Source of the DNA: Mesorhizobium sp. | Lineage (GTDB): Bacteria > Pseudomonadota > Alphaproteobacteria > Rhizobiales > Rhizobiaceae | DNA: 39,054 nucleotides | Assembly: GCA_004963905.1 (NCBI GenBank) | Contig: SUGL01000050.1 | Span: 1-39,054, forward strand | Direction: 5' to 3' | In this document: positions 20,426-30,152 of the stretch, in pieces | Layout: every line of letters starts with the position of its first letter | Numbering within the stretch: the first letter of the stretch is position 1 | Made by a program: the position numbers and the translations under genes | Notes under the pieces: model-generated | Database searches by the model: none | Told to the model about the DNA's origin: nothing | What the model saw: the letters and a program-made list of their open reading frames with translations, nothing else

Positions 20426-20440
20426 GTAGGAACAACGCCC

Positions 20441-21337
20441 TCATTGCTCGGCTGCGCGCAGTGGCGGACCCGGCTTTGCAAACTTCTTCGCGCCGAACAC
20501 GCACACCACCACTCCAAGCGTGACGAACACCATCAATGGGCTGACCTGCTCATGCAGCAGCGTTGCCGCCAGCGCCAGGCCGAAGAAGGGTTGCAAGAGC
20601 TGCAATTGCCCCACCGCCGCGATGCCGCCCTGCGCGAGGCCCCGGTACCAGAACACGAAGCCGATCAGCATGCTGAACAGCGAGACGTAAGCGAGACCGA
20701 TCCAGGCGCCCGAGCCGATGCCGGCGAAGGACGGCGGCAGCGTCGCAAAAGCCAGCGCCAGCATGACCGGCAGCGACAGCGCAAGCGCCCAGCAGATCAC
20801 CTGCCAGCCGCCGAGCCTGCGCGACAGCGCCGCCCCTTCGGCGTAGCCCAACCCGCAGGCAATGATGGCGGCAAGCATCAAGCCGTTGCCGACCGTTGAC
20901 GCGGTGACGCCTTGCGTCAGGGCAAAACCCGCGACGAGCGCGCTGCCCAGGCATGAGAACAGCCAGAAAGCCGGGCGCGGACGGTCGCCGCCGCGCAGCA
21001 CGCCGAATATCGCGGTCGCCAGCGGCAGCAGGCCGACGAAGATGATGGAATGCGCCGCGGTGACATGTCTGAGCGCTAGCGCCGTCAACAGGGGAAAGCC
21101 GACTACGACGCCCAGCGCGACGACCACCAGCGAAACCAGGTCCCCTCGCTGCGGGCGCTTCTCACGGAACAAGAGCAGCATCGCGATCCCGAGCAGGCCG
21201 GCGATCGCGGCGCGGGCCGACGTCAGGAATGTCGGGTCGAAATCCACCACCGCCACGCGCGTCGCCGGCAGCGAGCCGCTGAAGATCAGCACGCCGATGA
21301 AGCCGTTGAGCCAGCCGTTGAAACTCTTGTCCATCAT
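20441..21337 (-). CDS. EamA/DMT family transporter
   Basis: The product is 298 residues with about ten hydrophobic helices in two repeated halves, as in the drug/metabolite transporter superfamily. Conserved EamA-type features include LPLATAIFGVL at the end of the first half and LAQGGIAAVGQLQLLQPFF plus LLHEQVSPLM in the second. The start is taken at a double ATG (21337). It is an inner-membrane protein, probably exporting an amino acid or small metabolite. It is divergent from a MocR-type regulator gene with a 99-base gap, a common arrangement in which the regulator controls the transporter. Confidence 0.9.
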   Translation of the reverse strand: MMDKSFNGWLNGFIGVLIFSGSLPATRVAVVDFDPTFLTSARAAIAGLLGIAMLLLFREKRPQRGDLVSLVVVALGVVVGFPLLTALALRHVTAAHSIIFVGLLPLATAIFGVLRGGDRPRPAFWLFSCLGSALVAGFALTQGVTASTVGNGLMLAAIIACGLGYAEGAALSRRLGGWQVICWALALSLPVMLALAFATLPPSFAGIGSGAWIGLAYVSLFSMLIGFVFWYRGLAQGGIAAVGQLQLLQPFFGLALAATLLHEQVSPLMVFVTLGVVVCVFGAKKFAKPGPPLRAAEQ

Positions 21338-21436
21338 CCGCTCCGTTTGCGCTTCCGTACCGGTGCGGCACATGGCATTGCCAGAGACAATGGGGTACAA
21401 TTTCACAAAACTGTAATGGTCCGCAGGGAAGTACAG
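21338..21436. promoter_or_regulatory. Divergent promoter region of the EamA transporter and MocR regulator
   Basis: This 99-base region contains a perfect palindrome TGGCATTGCCA (21373-21383) and an AT-richer stretch (about 21396-21416) likely to hold overlapping promoters. The MocR protein probably binds here. The exact -35/-10 boxes are not clear. Confidence 0.4.
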
Positions 21437-22852
21437 ATGGACGTATCGGGCCCAAATGCCAGTGGCGCCACTCTCGTCGAAACCATCATGGCGGCGATCC
21501 GCCAGCGGATCGCCGCGCGCACGCTGACGCCGGGAGCCCGCCTGCCGTCGATACGGGCCATGGCCAAATCCATGCAGGTTTCGAAGTCGACTGTGGTTGA
21601 AGCCTATGAGCGCCTCGCGGCGGAAGGCACGATCCGTTCGCGCCCGGGCTCGGGTTTCTACGCAGCCGGCCAGCTTGCGCCATTGTCCCTGGCCGAGATC
21701 GGCCCTCGGCTCGACCGCGCCGTCGACCCACTCTGGGTTTCCAGGCAATCGCTGGAAGCAGGTGAGATGCTGAAACCTGGCTGCGGCTGGCTGCCGGCGT
21801 CCTGGATGCCGCAGGCCGCCTTGCGCCGGGCGCTGCGCACCGCCGCCCGCGCGGACGACGTGGCGCTTGCCGATTACGGCACGCCGCTCGGCCTGCCGCC
21901 TTTGCGCCAATTGCTGGCAAGGCGCATGGCCGGTCACGGCATCGAGGTTTCGCCCGACCAGATCATGTTGACCGATTGTGGCACCCAGGCGATCGATCTT
22001 CTGTGTCGCTTCCTGATCGAGCCCGGCGATGCGGTCCTGGTCGACGATCCGTGTTATTTCAACTTTCACGCGCTGTTGCGCGCCCACCAGGCCAAGGTCG
22101 TCGGCGTGCCTTACACACCTTCGGGACCGGACATCGAACTCTTCGCCGAGGCGCTCGGCGAGCACCGGCCACGCCTCTACATCACCAATTCCGGCATTCA
22201 CAACCCGACGGGCGCGATCCTGTCGCCGGTCACCGCGCATCGACTCCTGAAGCTTGCCGACCAGGCGGACCTCACCATCGTCGAAGACGATATTTTCGCC
22301 GACTTCGAGCACAGCCCTGCCCCAAGGCTCGCGGCCTTCGACGGGCTGCAGCGCGTCGTCCAGATCGGTTCCTTCTCCAAGACGCTGTCGGCGTCAGTGC
22401 GCTGCGGCTTCATCGCAGCGCCACCCGACTGGATGGAAGGCCTGACCGATCTCAAGATCGCCACGACATTCGGCGGTGCGCGGCTGTCCGCCGAACTGGT
22501 GCTGACCCTGTTGAAGGACGGCAGCTACCGCAAGCATGTCGAGCAATTGCGCACCCGCCTGTCGCGCGCCATGGCCGAGACCGCCGGCCGGCTGAAGGCG
22601 ATGGGCATCGTGCCCTGGATCGACCAGCTTGCCGGCATGTTCCTCTGGTGCCGTCTCCCCGACGATATCGACGCCGCCGATGTCGCACGCCATGCGCTTT
22701 CGGCCAATGTCGTGCTGGCGCCCGGCAACGCCTTCAGCCTGTCGCACACCGCCGGCCGCTTCATGCGCTTCAACGTCGCACAATGCGAGGACGAGCGTAT
22801 TTTTAAAGCGCTTGAGACAGCAATGGCCGCGTCTCATCAGAAACTTGCTTAG
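21437..22852 (+). CDS. MocR-type PLP-dependent transcriptional regulator
   Basis: The product is 471 residues from the ATG at 21437, with AGGGAAG about six bases upstream. The N-terminal GntR-type winged helix spans about 12-78 (LTPGARLPSIRAMAKSMQVS, VVEAYERLAAEGTIRSRPGS). The rest is a class I aminotransferase fold with substrate-binding NPTGAI and the PLP-binding Lys315 in SFSKTLSASVRCG. MocR proteins sense PLP or amino-compound adducts and regulate nearby genes, here most likely the divergent EamA transporter. The effector is unknown. Confidence 0.9.
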   Translation: MDVSGPNASGATLVETIMAAIRQRIAARTLTPGARLPSIRAMAKSMQVSKSTVVEAYERLAAEGTIRSRPGSGFYAAGQLAPLSLAEIGPRLDRAVDPLWVSRQSLEAGEMLKPGCGWLPASWMPQAALRRALRTAARADDVALADYGTPLGLPPLRQLLARRMAGHGIEVSPDQIMLTDCGTQAIDLLCRFLIEPGDAVLVDDPCYFNFHALLRAHQAKVVGVPYTPSGPDIELFAEALGEHRPRLYITNSGIHNPTGAILSPVTAHRLLKLADQADLTIVEDDIFADFEHSPAPRLAAFDGLQRVVQIGSFSKTLSASVRCGFIAAPPDWMEGLTDLKIATTFGGARLSAELVLTLLKDGSYRKHVEQLRTRLSRAMAETAGRLKAMGIVPWIDQLAGMFLWCRLPDDIDAADVARHALSANVVLAPGNAFSLSHTAGRFMRFNVAQCEDERIFKALETAMAASHQKLA

Positions 22853-23075
22853 CCCTGCCTGGCGACTCCCCGCTCCGGGTCAGTCGAGATTCAGGTCAGG
22901 CTGAGTCGAGAACGGTGGCTTCCGAGAACCGGCCTACGCCGGCCGTAGCCTTCATCGAGTGGAGACACTTGTAAGGGCTTCGGCCGGCAAAGGCCGGAGC
23001 GGAGCGTACTTGAAGTACGTGAGCACCGGAAGCGCAGGCGACGCCATCAGATGGCCGCAGGAGTCCAAAACGGCT
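22853..23075. repeat. Intergenic region with short hairpins, possible dispersed repeat
   Basis: No gene is visible. The near-perfect palindrome CGTACTTGAAGTACG lies at 23005-23019, and a CGGCCGGCAAAGGCCGG hairpin lies at about 22981-22997. The sequence around it resembles repeats common between rhizobial genes, from general memory and not checked by search. It lies between convergent ends of the MocR and MaoC genes and may terminate transcription. Confidence 0.45.
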
Positions 23076-23573
23076 CTAGGCGCCTGCCCGTTTGCGGCGC
23101 TCATACATCATCACCAGCGTCTCGGCGGTCAGCGCCGGCTTCTGCTCGCCTTCGATCTCGACGGTGTTCGCGGCCTTCATCAGATACTGGCCGGGACCGC
23201 GGTCCTCCATGGAAAGCAGCGTCGTGCGCAGCCTGATGCGCGCGCCGGACTTCACCGGCGCCAGGAAACGCACCTTGTCGAAGCCATAGTTGAAGGCGGC
23301 CTGGGTGTTTTCCGGCACGATGCCCATCTCGAGCGCCAATGCTCCGATGATCGACAGCGTCAGATAGCCATGCGCGATCGTGGTGCGGAACGGACTCTGT
23401 CGTTTCGCACGCTCCGGATCGACATGGATCCACTGATGGTCGCCCGTGCATTCGGCGAACTGGTCGATGCGCTGCTGGTCGACCGTCGTCCAGTCCGACA
23501 CGCCGATCTCCTGGCCGGCCATTGTCCGCAACTGTTCGAAGGTCGGCGGCGTTCTCGGCCGATTTTCCGTCAT
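23076..23573 (-). CDS. MaoC family dehydratase ((R)-enoyl-CoA hydratase-like)
   Basis: The product is 165 residues with the single hot-dog fold of small MaoC proteins. The hydratase motif has Asp45 and His50 (CTGDHQWIHVDPERA), and PFRTTIAHGYLTLSII is the conserved hot-dog helix. The start at 23573 has AGGAAA upstream. Such enzymes hydrate (R)-specific enoyl-CoA and can link fatty acid oxidation to polyhydroxyalkanoate synthesis. The neighbouring phasin gene on the same strand, about 200 bases upstream, supports a link to storage granules, although family members have other roles. Confidence 0.88.
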   Translation of the reverse strand: MTENRPRTPPTFEQLRTMAGQEIGVSDWTTVDQQRIDQFAECTGDHQWIHVDPERAKRQSPFRTTIAHGYLTLSIIGALALEMGIVPENTQAAFNYGFDKVRFLAPVKSGARIRLRTTLLSMEDRGPGQYLMKAANTVEIEGEQKPALTAETLVMMYERRKRAGA

Positions 23574-23771
23574 TCCTGCTTTCCTGGTGGCTTCTGCCAG
23601 TCTCCCGACCATGAACCGGCGGCTCCTGTCAATTCGCGGCGCGGCGATTTCACGCCTAGACGCGATTTCGCTCCTGGAGTTGACGGTTTTACGGCAGGCA
23701 GGAACGCGCAGTCCCGCGCTCCGATCGTTCAACGCCCGAACCCGATTCGGAAATACTGGAAACCGGATGGC

Positions 23772-24200
23772 TCACTTGCCGTCGTAGCCAGCCCGGATTT
23801 CCGCCATCGCGTCCTTGATCCTGTCGCGTAGGATTTCGATCGATTCGGTGCCGGACTTCCGGACCAGGTCGGCGACCTCGCCGGCATTCTTCAGCGTTGT
23901 CTCGAAGGATTTCCTGGCGAAATCCACCTGTTTTGTCATCAACTCCTGCGGATTGCCCGGGGCTTGGTAGTTCTGTGCCATCCGGGTGATTTCACCGAGC
24001 GCTTCCTGCACCATTTCGTGCTGCCTCGACAGAACGGACGACGCGCCGGCGGCACTTGCCCTGGCCGACTTCTCCAGAGCCTCGAGATTCTTGCGGTGAT
24101 GATCGAGGATCGCCTGAACGTCGACCTTGGGCAGCTTCAGGTCGCGGCCGAACCTGCTGAAGATGTCGAGGAAAGAGTCGGATTCCGGTCGTCTTGCCAT
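23772..24200 (-). CDS. Phasin family protein
   Basis: The product is 142 residues from the ATG at 24200, behind GGGAGG. It is almost entirely amphipathic helix without transmembrane segments. The pattern HHRKNLEALEKSARASAAGA followed by a long helical region and FARKSFETTLKNAGEVADL matches the phasin family that coats polyhydroxyalkanoate granules. It lies between a DUF445 membrane protein gene and a MaoC hydratase gene, all on the minus strand. No PHA synthase is in the window. Confidence 0.87.
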   Translation of the reverse strand: MARRPESDSFLDIFSRFGRDLKLPKVDVQAILDHHRKNLEALEKSARASAAGASSVLSRQHEMVQEALGEITRMAQNYQAPGNPQELMTKQVDFARKSFETTLKNAGEVADLVRKSGTESIEILRDRIKDAMAEIRAGYDGK

Positions 24201-24268
24201 ATCGTCGCCTCCCGATCTGCCGCCTTTTGCGGCGCCCGTTAGGGAGAATAGTGCGCGCCCGGCCCGCG

Positions 24269-25564
24269 TCAATTGAGGAGAAACAGCCACTCGGCCGTAT
24301 AGAGCACCAAACCGGCCAGGCCGCCGATCATCATGCCGTTGAAGCGGATATATTGCAGGTCCCTGCCGATGTTCATCTCGATCAGTCGCGTCAACTGGGC
24401 CAGGTCCCAGCGCTTGACCTGGTCGGCGATGAATTTCGACACGCCGCTCTTCTGGCTTTCGACGAAGGAGGCGAGCGCGACGACGAAGCCCTGGTTCATG
24501 TCGGCCCTGATCTGCGCATCGTCGGCCAGATGCCGGCCGACCTCGACGAACATGTTGGCAAGATGCTCGCGGATCATCGAATTGGGCGCGTCGGCATCCT
24601 GCTCGATGAACAGGCGCAGGCTTGCCCACGTGTCGCCGGCCAGCGCCCTGACTTCCGGACGGCCAAGGAAATCACGCTTCAGCTTCTCGGCGCGTCTTGC
24701 ATATTGTTTCGACGTCCGCAGCTGCTCGATGAACCCGAGCACGAAACGGTCGAATTCGGCGCGCATCGGATGATCGGGATCGGCCCGTACCTCCTCTAGC
24801 AGCGATCCGGCGGACGCGACGATCTTCTTCAGGAGATAGGCGTCGGCACGGAACAGGTTGAACAGCGACGGCAGTTCCTCGCGGATCTTCTCGCGCATCG
24901 TCGCCAGGGCCTTCTCGTCGTTCAGGAAACGCCCGACCACCCTGGTGAACTCGTCGAACAGCTTCTGATGACGACGGTCGTCGGTGAGCGCCGACAACAG
25001 GTCGGCGGCTAAAGGCGCCAGCGGCACCTTCTCGATCTGCTCCAGCATGCGGCTGGTGACGAAGTCGCGCAACCCGGACTGCTCCACCGCGGCAAGCGTC
25101 TGCGGCACCAGCCGGGCGACGAACCGCGACAAGTCGGCGGCGCGTTCGGCATCGGCCAGCCAGTCGGCGACGAGAGCTGCAAAGTCGACCTCGGCGAGCT
25201 TTTCCCGCACCGGCTCCGGCGCGAGGAAATTGGCCTCGATGAAACGGCCGAGATTGTCGGCTATGCGGTGCTGGTTTTCCGGGATGATGGCGGTATGCGG
25301 GATCGGCAGGCCGAGCGGCCGCCTGAACAGCGCGACGACCGCATACCAGTCGGCGAGCCCGCCTATGATCGCCGCCTCGGCAAAGGCGGCGACGAAGCCG
25401 AGCCATGGATGATTGCCCTGGAAAGACTTGGCGAGCGCGAAGACGAGGATGCACAAAGCGAGCGCGGCCGCGGCGATGATCTTGATCCGCCGCAATGCCG
25501 ACAGCTTTGCCTGCGCATCGGCGTCGAATCGAACCGGCGCGAGGGCCGGAGCTGATTGTGACAT
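24269..25564 (-). CDS. DUF445 family membrane protein
   Basis: The product is 431 residues from the ATG at 25564; a GTG eight codons upstream (25588) is an alternative. Two hydrophobic helices are near the N-terminus (about 34-75, IIAAAALALCILVFALA and then FAEAAIIGGLADWYAVVALF), followed by a long, mostly helical soluble region. A final helix is at about 410-430 (MMIGGLAGLVLYTAEWLFL). ADWYAVVALFRRPLGLPIPH is the family hallmark. The function is unknown; the protein is probably in the inner membrane with a large periplasmic or cytoplasmic helical domain. Confidence 0.88.
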   Translation of the reverse strand: MSQSAPALAPVRFDADAQAKLSALRRIKIIAAAALALCILVFALAKSFQGNHPWLGFVAAFAEAAIIGGLADWYAVVALFRRPLGLPIPHTAIIPENQHRIADNLGRFIEANFLAPEPVREKLAEVDFAALVADWLADAERAADLSRFVARLVPQTLAAVEQSGLRDFVTSRMLEQIEKVPLAPLAADLLSALTDDRRHQKLFDEFTRVVGRFLNDEKALATMREKIREELPSLFNLFRADAYLLKKIVASAGSLLEEVRADPDHPMRAEFDRFVLGFIEQLRTSKQYARRAEKLKRDFLGRPEVRALAGDTWASLRLFIEQDADAPNSMIREHLANMFVEVGRHLADDAQIRADMNQGFVVALASFVESQKSGVSKFIADQVKRWDLAQLTRLIEMNIGRDLQYIRFNGMMIGGLAGLVLYTAEWLFLLN

Positions 25565-25714
25565 GGAAAGGCCGTTTCCTATTTGCACCCGGACTTATCT
25601 AGTGCCTGCGCCGGCGAAACGCCCGCTCAAAGGCGTATGAGCCATATCGGGCTGGCCATGCGCACCGGCAAGCACAAAAAGTTGACACGATTATTCAGCT
25701 ATGTGGTGGTGCAG

Positions 25715-25731
25715 TCTGGAATTGTTCCAAA
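25715..25731. promoter_or_regulatory. Irr-box-like (ICE) palindrome upstream of rirA
   Basis: TCTGGAATTGTTCCAAA is a near-palindrome fitting the rhizobial iron-control element pattern TTTAGAA-N3-TTCTAAA at most positions. It lies 45 bases upstream of the rirA start. Irr control of rirA is documented in Agrobacterium, so this is the expected place for such a site. A TTGACA at 25682-25687 may be part of the promoter. Confidence 0.5.
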
Positions 25732-25776
25732 CTATGGGCCATATTCGGCTCAAGCTAATATTTTCGCGAGGATACC

Positions 25777-26234
25777 ATGCGGCTCACGCGCCAGACCAAC
25801 TATGCGATGCGCATACTGATGTATTGCGCTGCGAACACCGACAGGCTGAGCCACATCCCCGAGATCGCCGCCGCCTATTCGGTTTCGGAGCTGTTCCTGT
25901 TCAAGATCCTGCAGCCGCTGGTCGAGGCCGGCTTGGTCGAGACCGTGCGCGGCAGGAACGGCGGCGTGAGGCTCGGCCGCCCGGCCGAGCAGATCAGCCT
26001 GTTCGATGTGGTGCGCGTCACGGAAGAGAGCTTCGCCATGGCCGAATGCTTCGAGAACGACGCCGCCGAATGTCCGCTGGTTGACAGCTGCGCGTTGAAT
26101 TCGGCGCTGCGCGAAGCGCTCAATGCCTTCTTCGCCGTGCTCTCCCGCTACACGATCGCCGACCTCGTCGCGGCGCGCCCGAACGTGCGCCACCTGCTTG
26201 GCATAGACCTCTTGGACCAGCGCGCTCCAGCGGC

Positions 26235-26238
<4 letters not shown>
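25777..26238 (+). CDS. rirA: Iron-responsive regulator RirA (Rrf2 family)
   Basis: The product is 153 residues. The N-terminal winged helix (MRLTRQTNYAMRILMYCAAN) is the RirA form of the Rrf2 family. Three cysteines, Cys91, Cys99 and Cys105, match those that ligate the Fe-S cluster in characterised RirA proteins. With iron sufficient, the cluster-loaded protein represses iron-uptake genes; loss of the cluster relieves repression. It neighbours the hmu heme-uptake genes, whose promoter region carries a TGA-N9-TCA box. Its TAG stop overlaps the TAG stop of convergent hmuV in the palindrome CTAG. It is cytoplasmic. Confidence 0.95.
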
Positions 26239-27023
<785 letters not shown>

Positions 27024-27030
27024 GGACAGC

Positions 27031-28131
27031 TCACAAATCGACGATGCCGCGCTTGCGCAGCAGTATCCACAGGAAGAACGGCGCACCGGTCACTGCCGTG
27101 ACGATGCCGATCGGCAGCTCGGCCGGAGCGACGATCGTGCGGGCGACCGCGTCGGCGAGCAGTAGAAGCGAGGCGCCGAGCAAGGCCGAGGCCGGCAAAA
27201 GGTAGCGGTTGTCGGGACCGATCGCGAGACGCAAGAGATGCGGCACGACGATGCCGATGAAGCCGATGCCGCCGCTGACGGCAACCGACGCGCCGACCGC
27301 CGCCGAAACAGCGACGATGGCCGTGTATTTCAGCCGCTGCACGGGGATGCCGAGATGGCCGGCGGTCGCCTCGCCGAGCGCCAGCGCGTTGAGGCCGCGC
27401 GACAGGAAGGACATGGTGGCCAGCGCCAGCACGATCACGGGCCCGACCGTGCCGATCTTCGGCCATGTCGCGCCGGCGAGCGAGCCGAGTTGCCAGAAGG
27501 TCAGGTCGCGCAACTGCCGGTCGTCAGCCATGAAGATCAGGATGCCGGTGAGCGCCATGGCAAGGGCTGCGATGGCGAGGCCCGCGAGCAGCATCGTGGC
27601 GACCGACGTCCGGCCGTGCCGCGTCGCAATCGCATAAAGCAGCAACGTCACCGCCAGGCCGCTGAAGAAGGCCGCGAGTGGCAAGGCCAGCGTGCCGAGG
27701 GCAAGCGTGACGGGCGCAAGCCATGTCGTGCCGAGCACGATGATCGCCACCGCGCCGAGGCTCGATCCGGCAGAGACGCCGATCAGGCCGGGATCGGCAA
27801 GCGGATTGCGGAACAGGCCCTGCATCACCGCGCCCGAAACGGCGAGAGCGGCGCCGATCAGCACACCGAGCAGGACACGCGGCATGCGGATGTCATAGAC
27901 GATCAGCTGATCGCGGGCGCTGAGCGCCGCATCGACTGGCACGGCTCCCGTTAGCCAGTCACGAATGACGCGGACGGCGGACGCGTCGGAGGCGCCCGAG
28001 GTCAGCGACAGGAACACGGACAGCGCAAGCACGAGCAACAAAAGCAGGATGACGACCCTGGCCCGTGCCGAGCGGTCGCCGGCGGCTGCCATCACCCTGC
28101 CCGTTGGACCGGCTATCGACTGTTCGGCCAT
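27031..28131 (-). CDS. hmuU: Heme ABC transporter permease HmuU
   Basis: The product is 366 residues of the FecCD family with about ten transmembrane helices. Features include RMPRVLLGVLIGAALAVSGA, GLFRNPLADPGLIGVSAGSS and GFIGIVVPHLLRL, which are family hallmarks. It forms the inner-membrane channel for heme with HmuV. It starts six bases after the hmuT stop, implying one transcript. The first 25 residues are a polar cytoplasmic tail. Confidence 0.95.
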   Translation of the reverse strand: MAEQSIAGPTGRVMAAAGDRSARARVVILLLLLVLALSVFLSLTSGASDASAVRVIRDWLTGAVPVDAALSARDQLIVYDIRMPRVLLGVLIGAALAVSGAVMQGLFRNPLADPGLIGVSAGSSLGAVAIIVLGTTWLAPVTLALGTLALPLAAFFSGLAVTLLLYAIATRHGRTSVATMLLAGLAIAALAMALTGILIFMADDRQLRDLTFWQLGSLAGATWPKIGTVGPVIVLALATMSFLSRGLNALALGEATAGHLGIPVQRLKYTAIVAVSAAVGASVAVSGGIGFIGIVVPHLLRLAIGPDNRYLLPASALLGASLLLLADAVARTIVAPAELPIGIVTAVTGAPFFLWILLRKRGIVDL

Positions 28132-28137
28132 GGCCGC

Positions 28138-29046
28138 TCAATCCGTGACCTGGCTGCCGTAGAGCGAGACGGCGAGATCGTGGATGGCCTCCGCCGTGCG
28201 CGGCCCAAAGCCCAGCAGATAGCCTCCGTCCATGCTGATCACCTTGCGGGCGGCGCCTGCAGGCGTCGAGGCGATCGACGGATTGGCAAACAGCTCATCT
28301 TCAGAGATTGGCGGCCCGGCGTTCTTCATGGTCAGGATCACATCCGGCCGGGCGGTGACGATCGCCTCGTCCGACATCTGCTTGTAACCGGAGAAGCCCT
28401 CGACCGCGTTGACCGCGCCGGCGAGCTTGATGATGCCGTCGCCGGCGGTGTCGCTGCCGGCGGCCAGGATCTTGCCGCCCTGCGTCGACAGCACGAAAAG
28501 GATGCGCTTGCGCTGCTTGATCGAAGCCGTCTGCTTCTCGGCCGACTTCAGCTTCGCATCCATCTCGATCGCCAGTTTCTCGGCCTTGGCGTCGACGCCC
28601 AGCGCCTTGCCGACGATGCGGATCTTTTCGAGGATGCCTTCATGGCTGTAGCGCTCGGGCACCTCGATGAGGGGCACGCTCGACTTTTTCAGCACATCGA
28701 CCGCTTCCTTCGGGCCGCTGCCATGCAGCGCGAGGATTCCGCTTGGATTGACCGACAGCACGCCCTCCGGCGACAGCGCACGCATGTAGCCGACATCGGG
28801 CAGCTCGAGCGCGGCTTGCGGGAAAGAGCTGGTCGAATCGCGGGCGACGAGATGGCCTTCCTCGCCAAGCGCGTAGACGATCTCGGTGATCGAGCCGCCG
28901 ATCGAAGCGATCCGCGACTTATCCGAGAAGACGGCCGTGTTTTCATTGGCTCCGGCAGGTAGAGCGGTGAAAGCAAGCAGAACGCCAAACATCGGCGCAA
29001 GCGCCGAGCGGAAACGGAAGACAACACGCATCGGGCCTTGCCTCAT
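28138..29046 (-). CDS. hmuT: Periplasmic heme-binding protein HmuT
   Basis: The product is 302 residues from the ATG at 29046, which overlaps the hmuS stop (ATGA); an ATG at 29031 with GAGG upstream is an alternative and gives a shorter signal sequence. The signal peptide ends near LLAFTALPAGAN. The mature protein has the class III binding-protein pattern (RIASIGGSITEIVYALGEE, VGYMRALSPEGVLSVNPSG). It carries heme from the outer-membrane receptor to the HmuUV permease. A tyrosine in the region PERYSHEG matches the position usual for heme ligation in HmuT proteins; this is by family analogy. Confidence 0.93.
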   Translation of the reverse strand: MRQGPMRVVFRFRSALAPMFGVLLAFTALPAGANENTAVFSDKSRIASIGGSITEIVYALGEEGHLVARDSTSSFPQAALELPDVGYMRALSPEGVLSVNPSGILALHGSGPKEAVDVLKKSSVPLIEVPERYSHEGILEKIRIVGKALGVDAKAEKLAIEMDAKLKSAEKQTASIKQRKRILFVLSTQGGKILAAGSDTAGDGIIKLAGAVNAVEGFSGYKQMSDEAIVTARPDVILTMKNAGPPISEDELFANPSIASTPAGAARKVISMDGGYLLGFGPRTAEAIHDLAVSLYGSQVTD

Positions 29047-30107
29047 GCAGCGGTCGGGCTTGGAATGCGGGGCAGGTTCTCGGCAAGGAAGCGCCAGTCT
29101 TCCCGCTCGCCCTCGCCTTCATGGCGCTTGCCGAAGAACTGGATGATCATGCCGCCCTTGGCGTCGTAGGCCTCGAGCGAGGTGACATGGCCGTCCTTGA
29201 CCGGCTTGCGCACCGCCCAGACTTCATGGATGTGATCGGTCCTGAGATGCAGGTGGAAGGTCTCGTCCAGCACGTTGATCCACGGGCCCATCGGCTTGAC
29301 AGACTTGATCGGGCCGGAATGGATCTGGATGCAGCCGCGGTTTCCGACGAAGCACATGATCGGCATTTCGCCTTCGGCGGCGTGGTGGAACATGGCGCCG
29401 ACGGCATCATTGTCGAGCAGCCAGGCATAGTCCTGGCCGACCATGCGCACCGCCTCGCGGCGGCTGAGCTTCAACGTCTTCAGCATGCCGAAGAATTGAT
29501 GCACATCGGTCATCCGACTCCAGCGGTCGCGCAGGTCATCGATGGTCGCAACCGAGCCTTCCACTTCGCCTTCCGGCGCTCTTGGGGCGATTGTGACGCT
29601 TGGTTCCTGGTTCGACGCTTCGAGGTCCGCCACCAGCTTCTGGTAGGCGTAGAGGTTTGAGGCCGGCCGCGGATGCACCTTGTGCACCGCCTCGCCGGCC
29701 GCATCGAAGAACTGCAGGCTGCGGCGGATCTCGCCATCGTCGCGCTTCTCGACAGCGAAGCCATGCGCCCAGATTTTCGGGAAGATGCGCAGGTCGATGT
29801 TTTCGCCAAGCACCATGGCGTTGTGGTTGCCGGTGACGACCTTGTCGTAGACGCCGATCTTCTCGTGCACGGCGCTTTCGTTGCGGGTCAGCGCCATCAC
29901 CTCGCCGACCGCTTCGAGGCCGGTCAGCAGATCGTTGACGCGCGGCTCGACGCGCACCGCGCCAAAGCCGCAATGCGCCGCGACCAGCTCCGCTTCCGAA
30001 ATGCCGAGCTGGGCCGCGAGATCGCGCTCGCGCAGCTTCGGATTGTCTTCCCGCGCCCGCCGGATCTCGTCCGGCGACGGCTTCACGCGCTGGTCCATGT
30101 CGTCCAC
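29043..30107 (-). CDS. hmuS: Hemin-handling/degrading factor HmuS
   Basis: The product is 354 residues from the GTG at 30107, with AGGAAG seven bases upstream; an ATG at 30098 is an alternative. The family is built of two related halves; conserved segments include PKLRERDLAAQLGISEAEL, VTGNHNAMVLGENIDLRIFP and WAHGFAVEKR. HmuS/HemS proteins bind heme in the cytoplasm and participate in its degradation or transfer. It overlaps hmuT by four bases in the hmu operon. A second candidate heme monooxygenase is encoded at 34360-34674. Confidence 0.93.
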   Translation of the reverse strand: MDDMDQRVKPSPDEIRRAREDNPKLRERDLAAQLGISEAELVAAHCGFGAVRVEPRVNDLLTGLEAVGEVMALTRNESAVHEKIGVYDKVVTGNHNAMVLGENIDLRIFPKIWAHGFAVEKRDDGEIRRSLQFFDAAGEAVHKVHPRPASNLYAYQKLVADLEASNQEPSVTIAPRAPEGEVEGSVATIDDLRDRWSRMTDVHQFFGMLKTLKLSRREAVRMVGQDYAWLLDNDAVGAMFHHAAEGEMPIMCFVGNRGCIQIHSGPIKSVKPMGPWINVLDETFHLHLRTDHIHEVWAVRKPVKDGHVTSLEAYDAKGGMIIQFFGKRHEGEGEREDWRFLAENLPRIPSPTAA

Positions 30108-30152
30108 CTGCCCACTTCCTGTCTGCTCTGTTTGGCCGCCCGCCGGCCGCGC

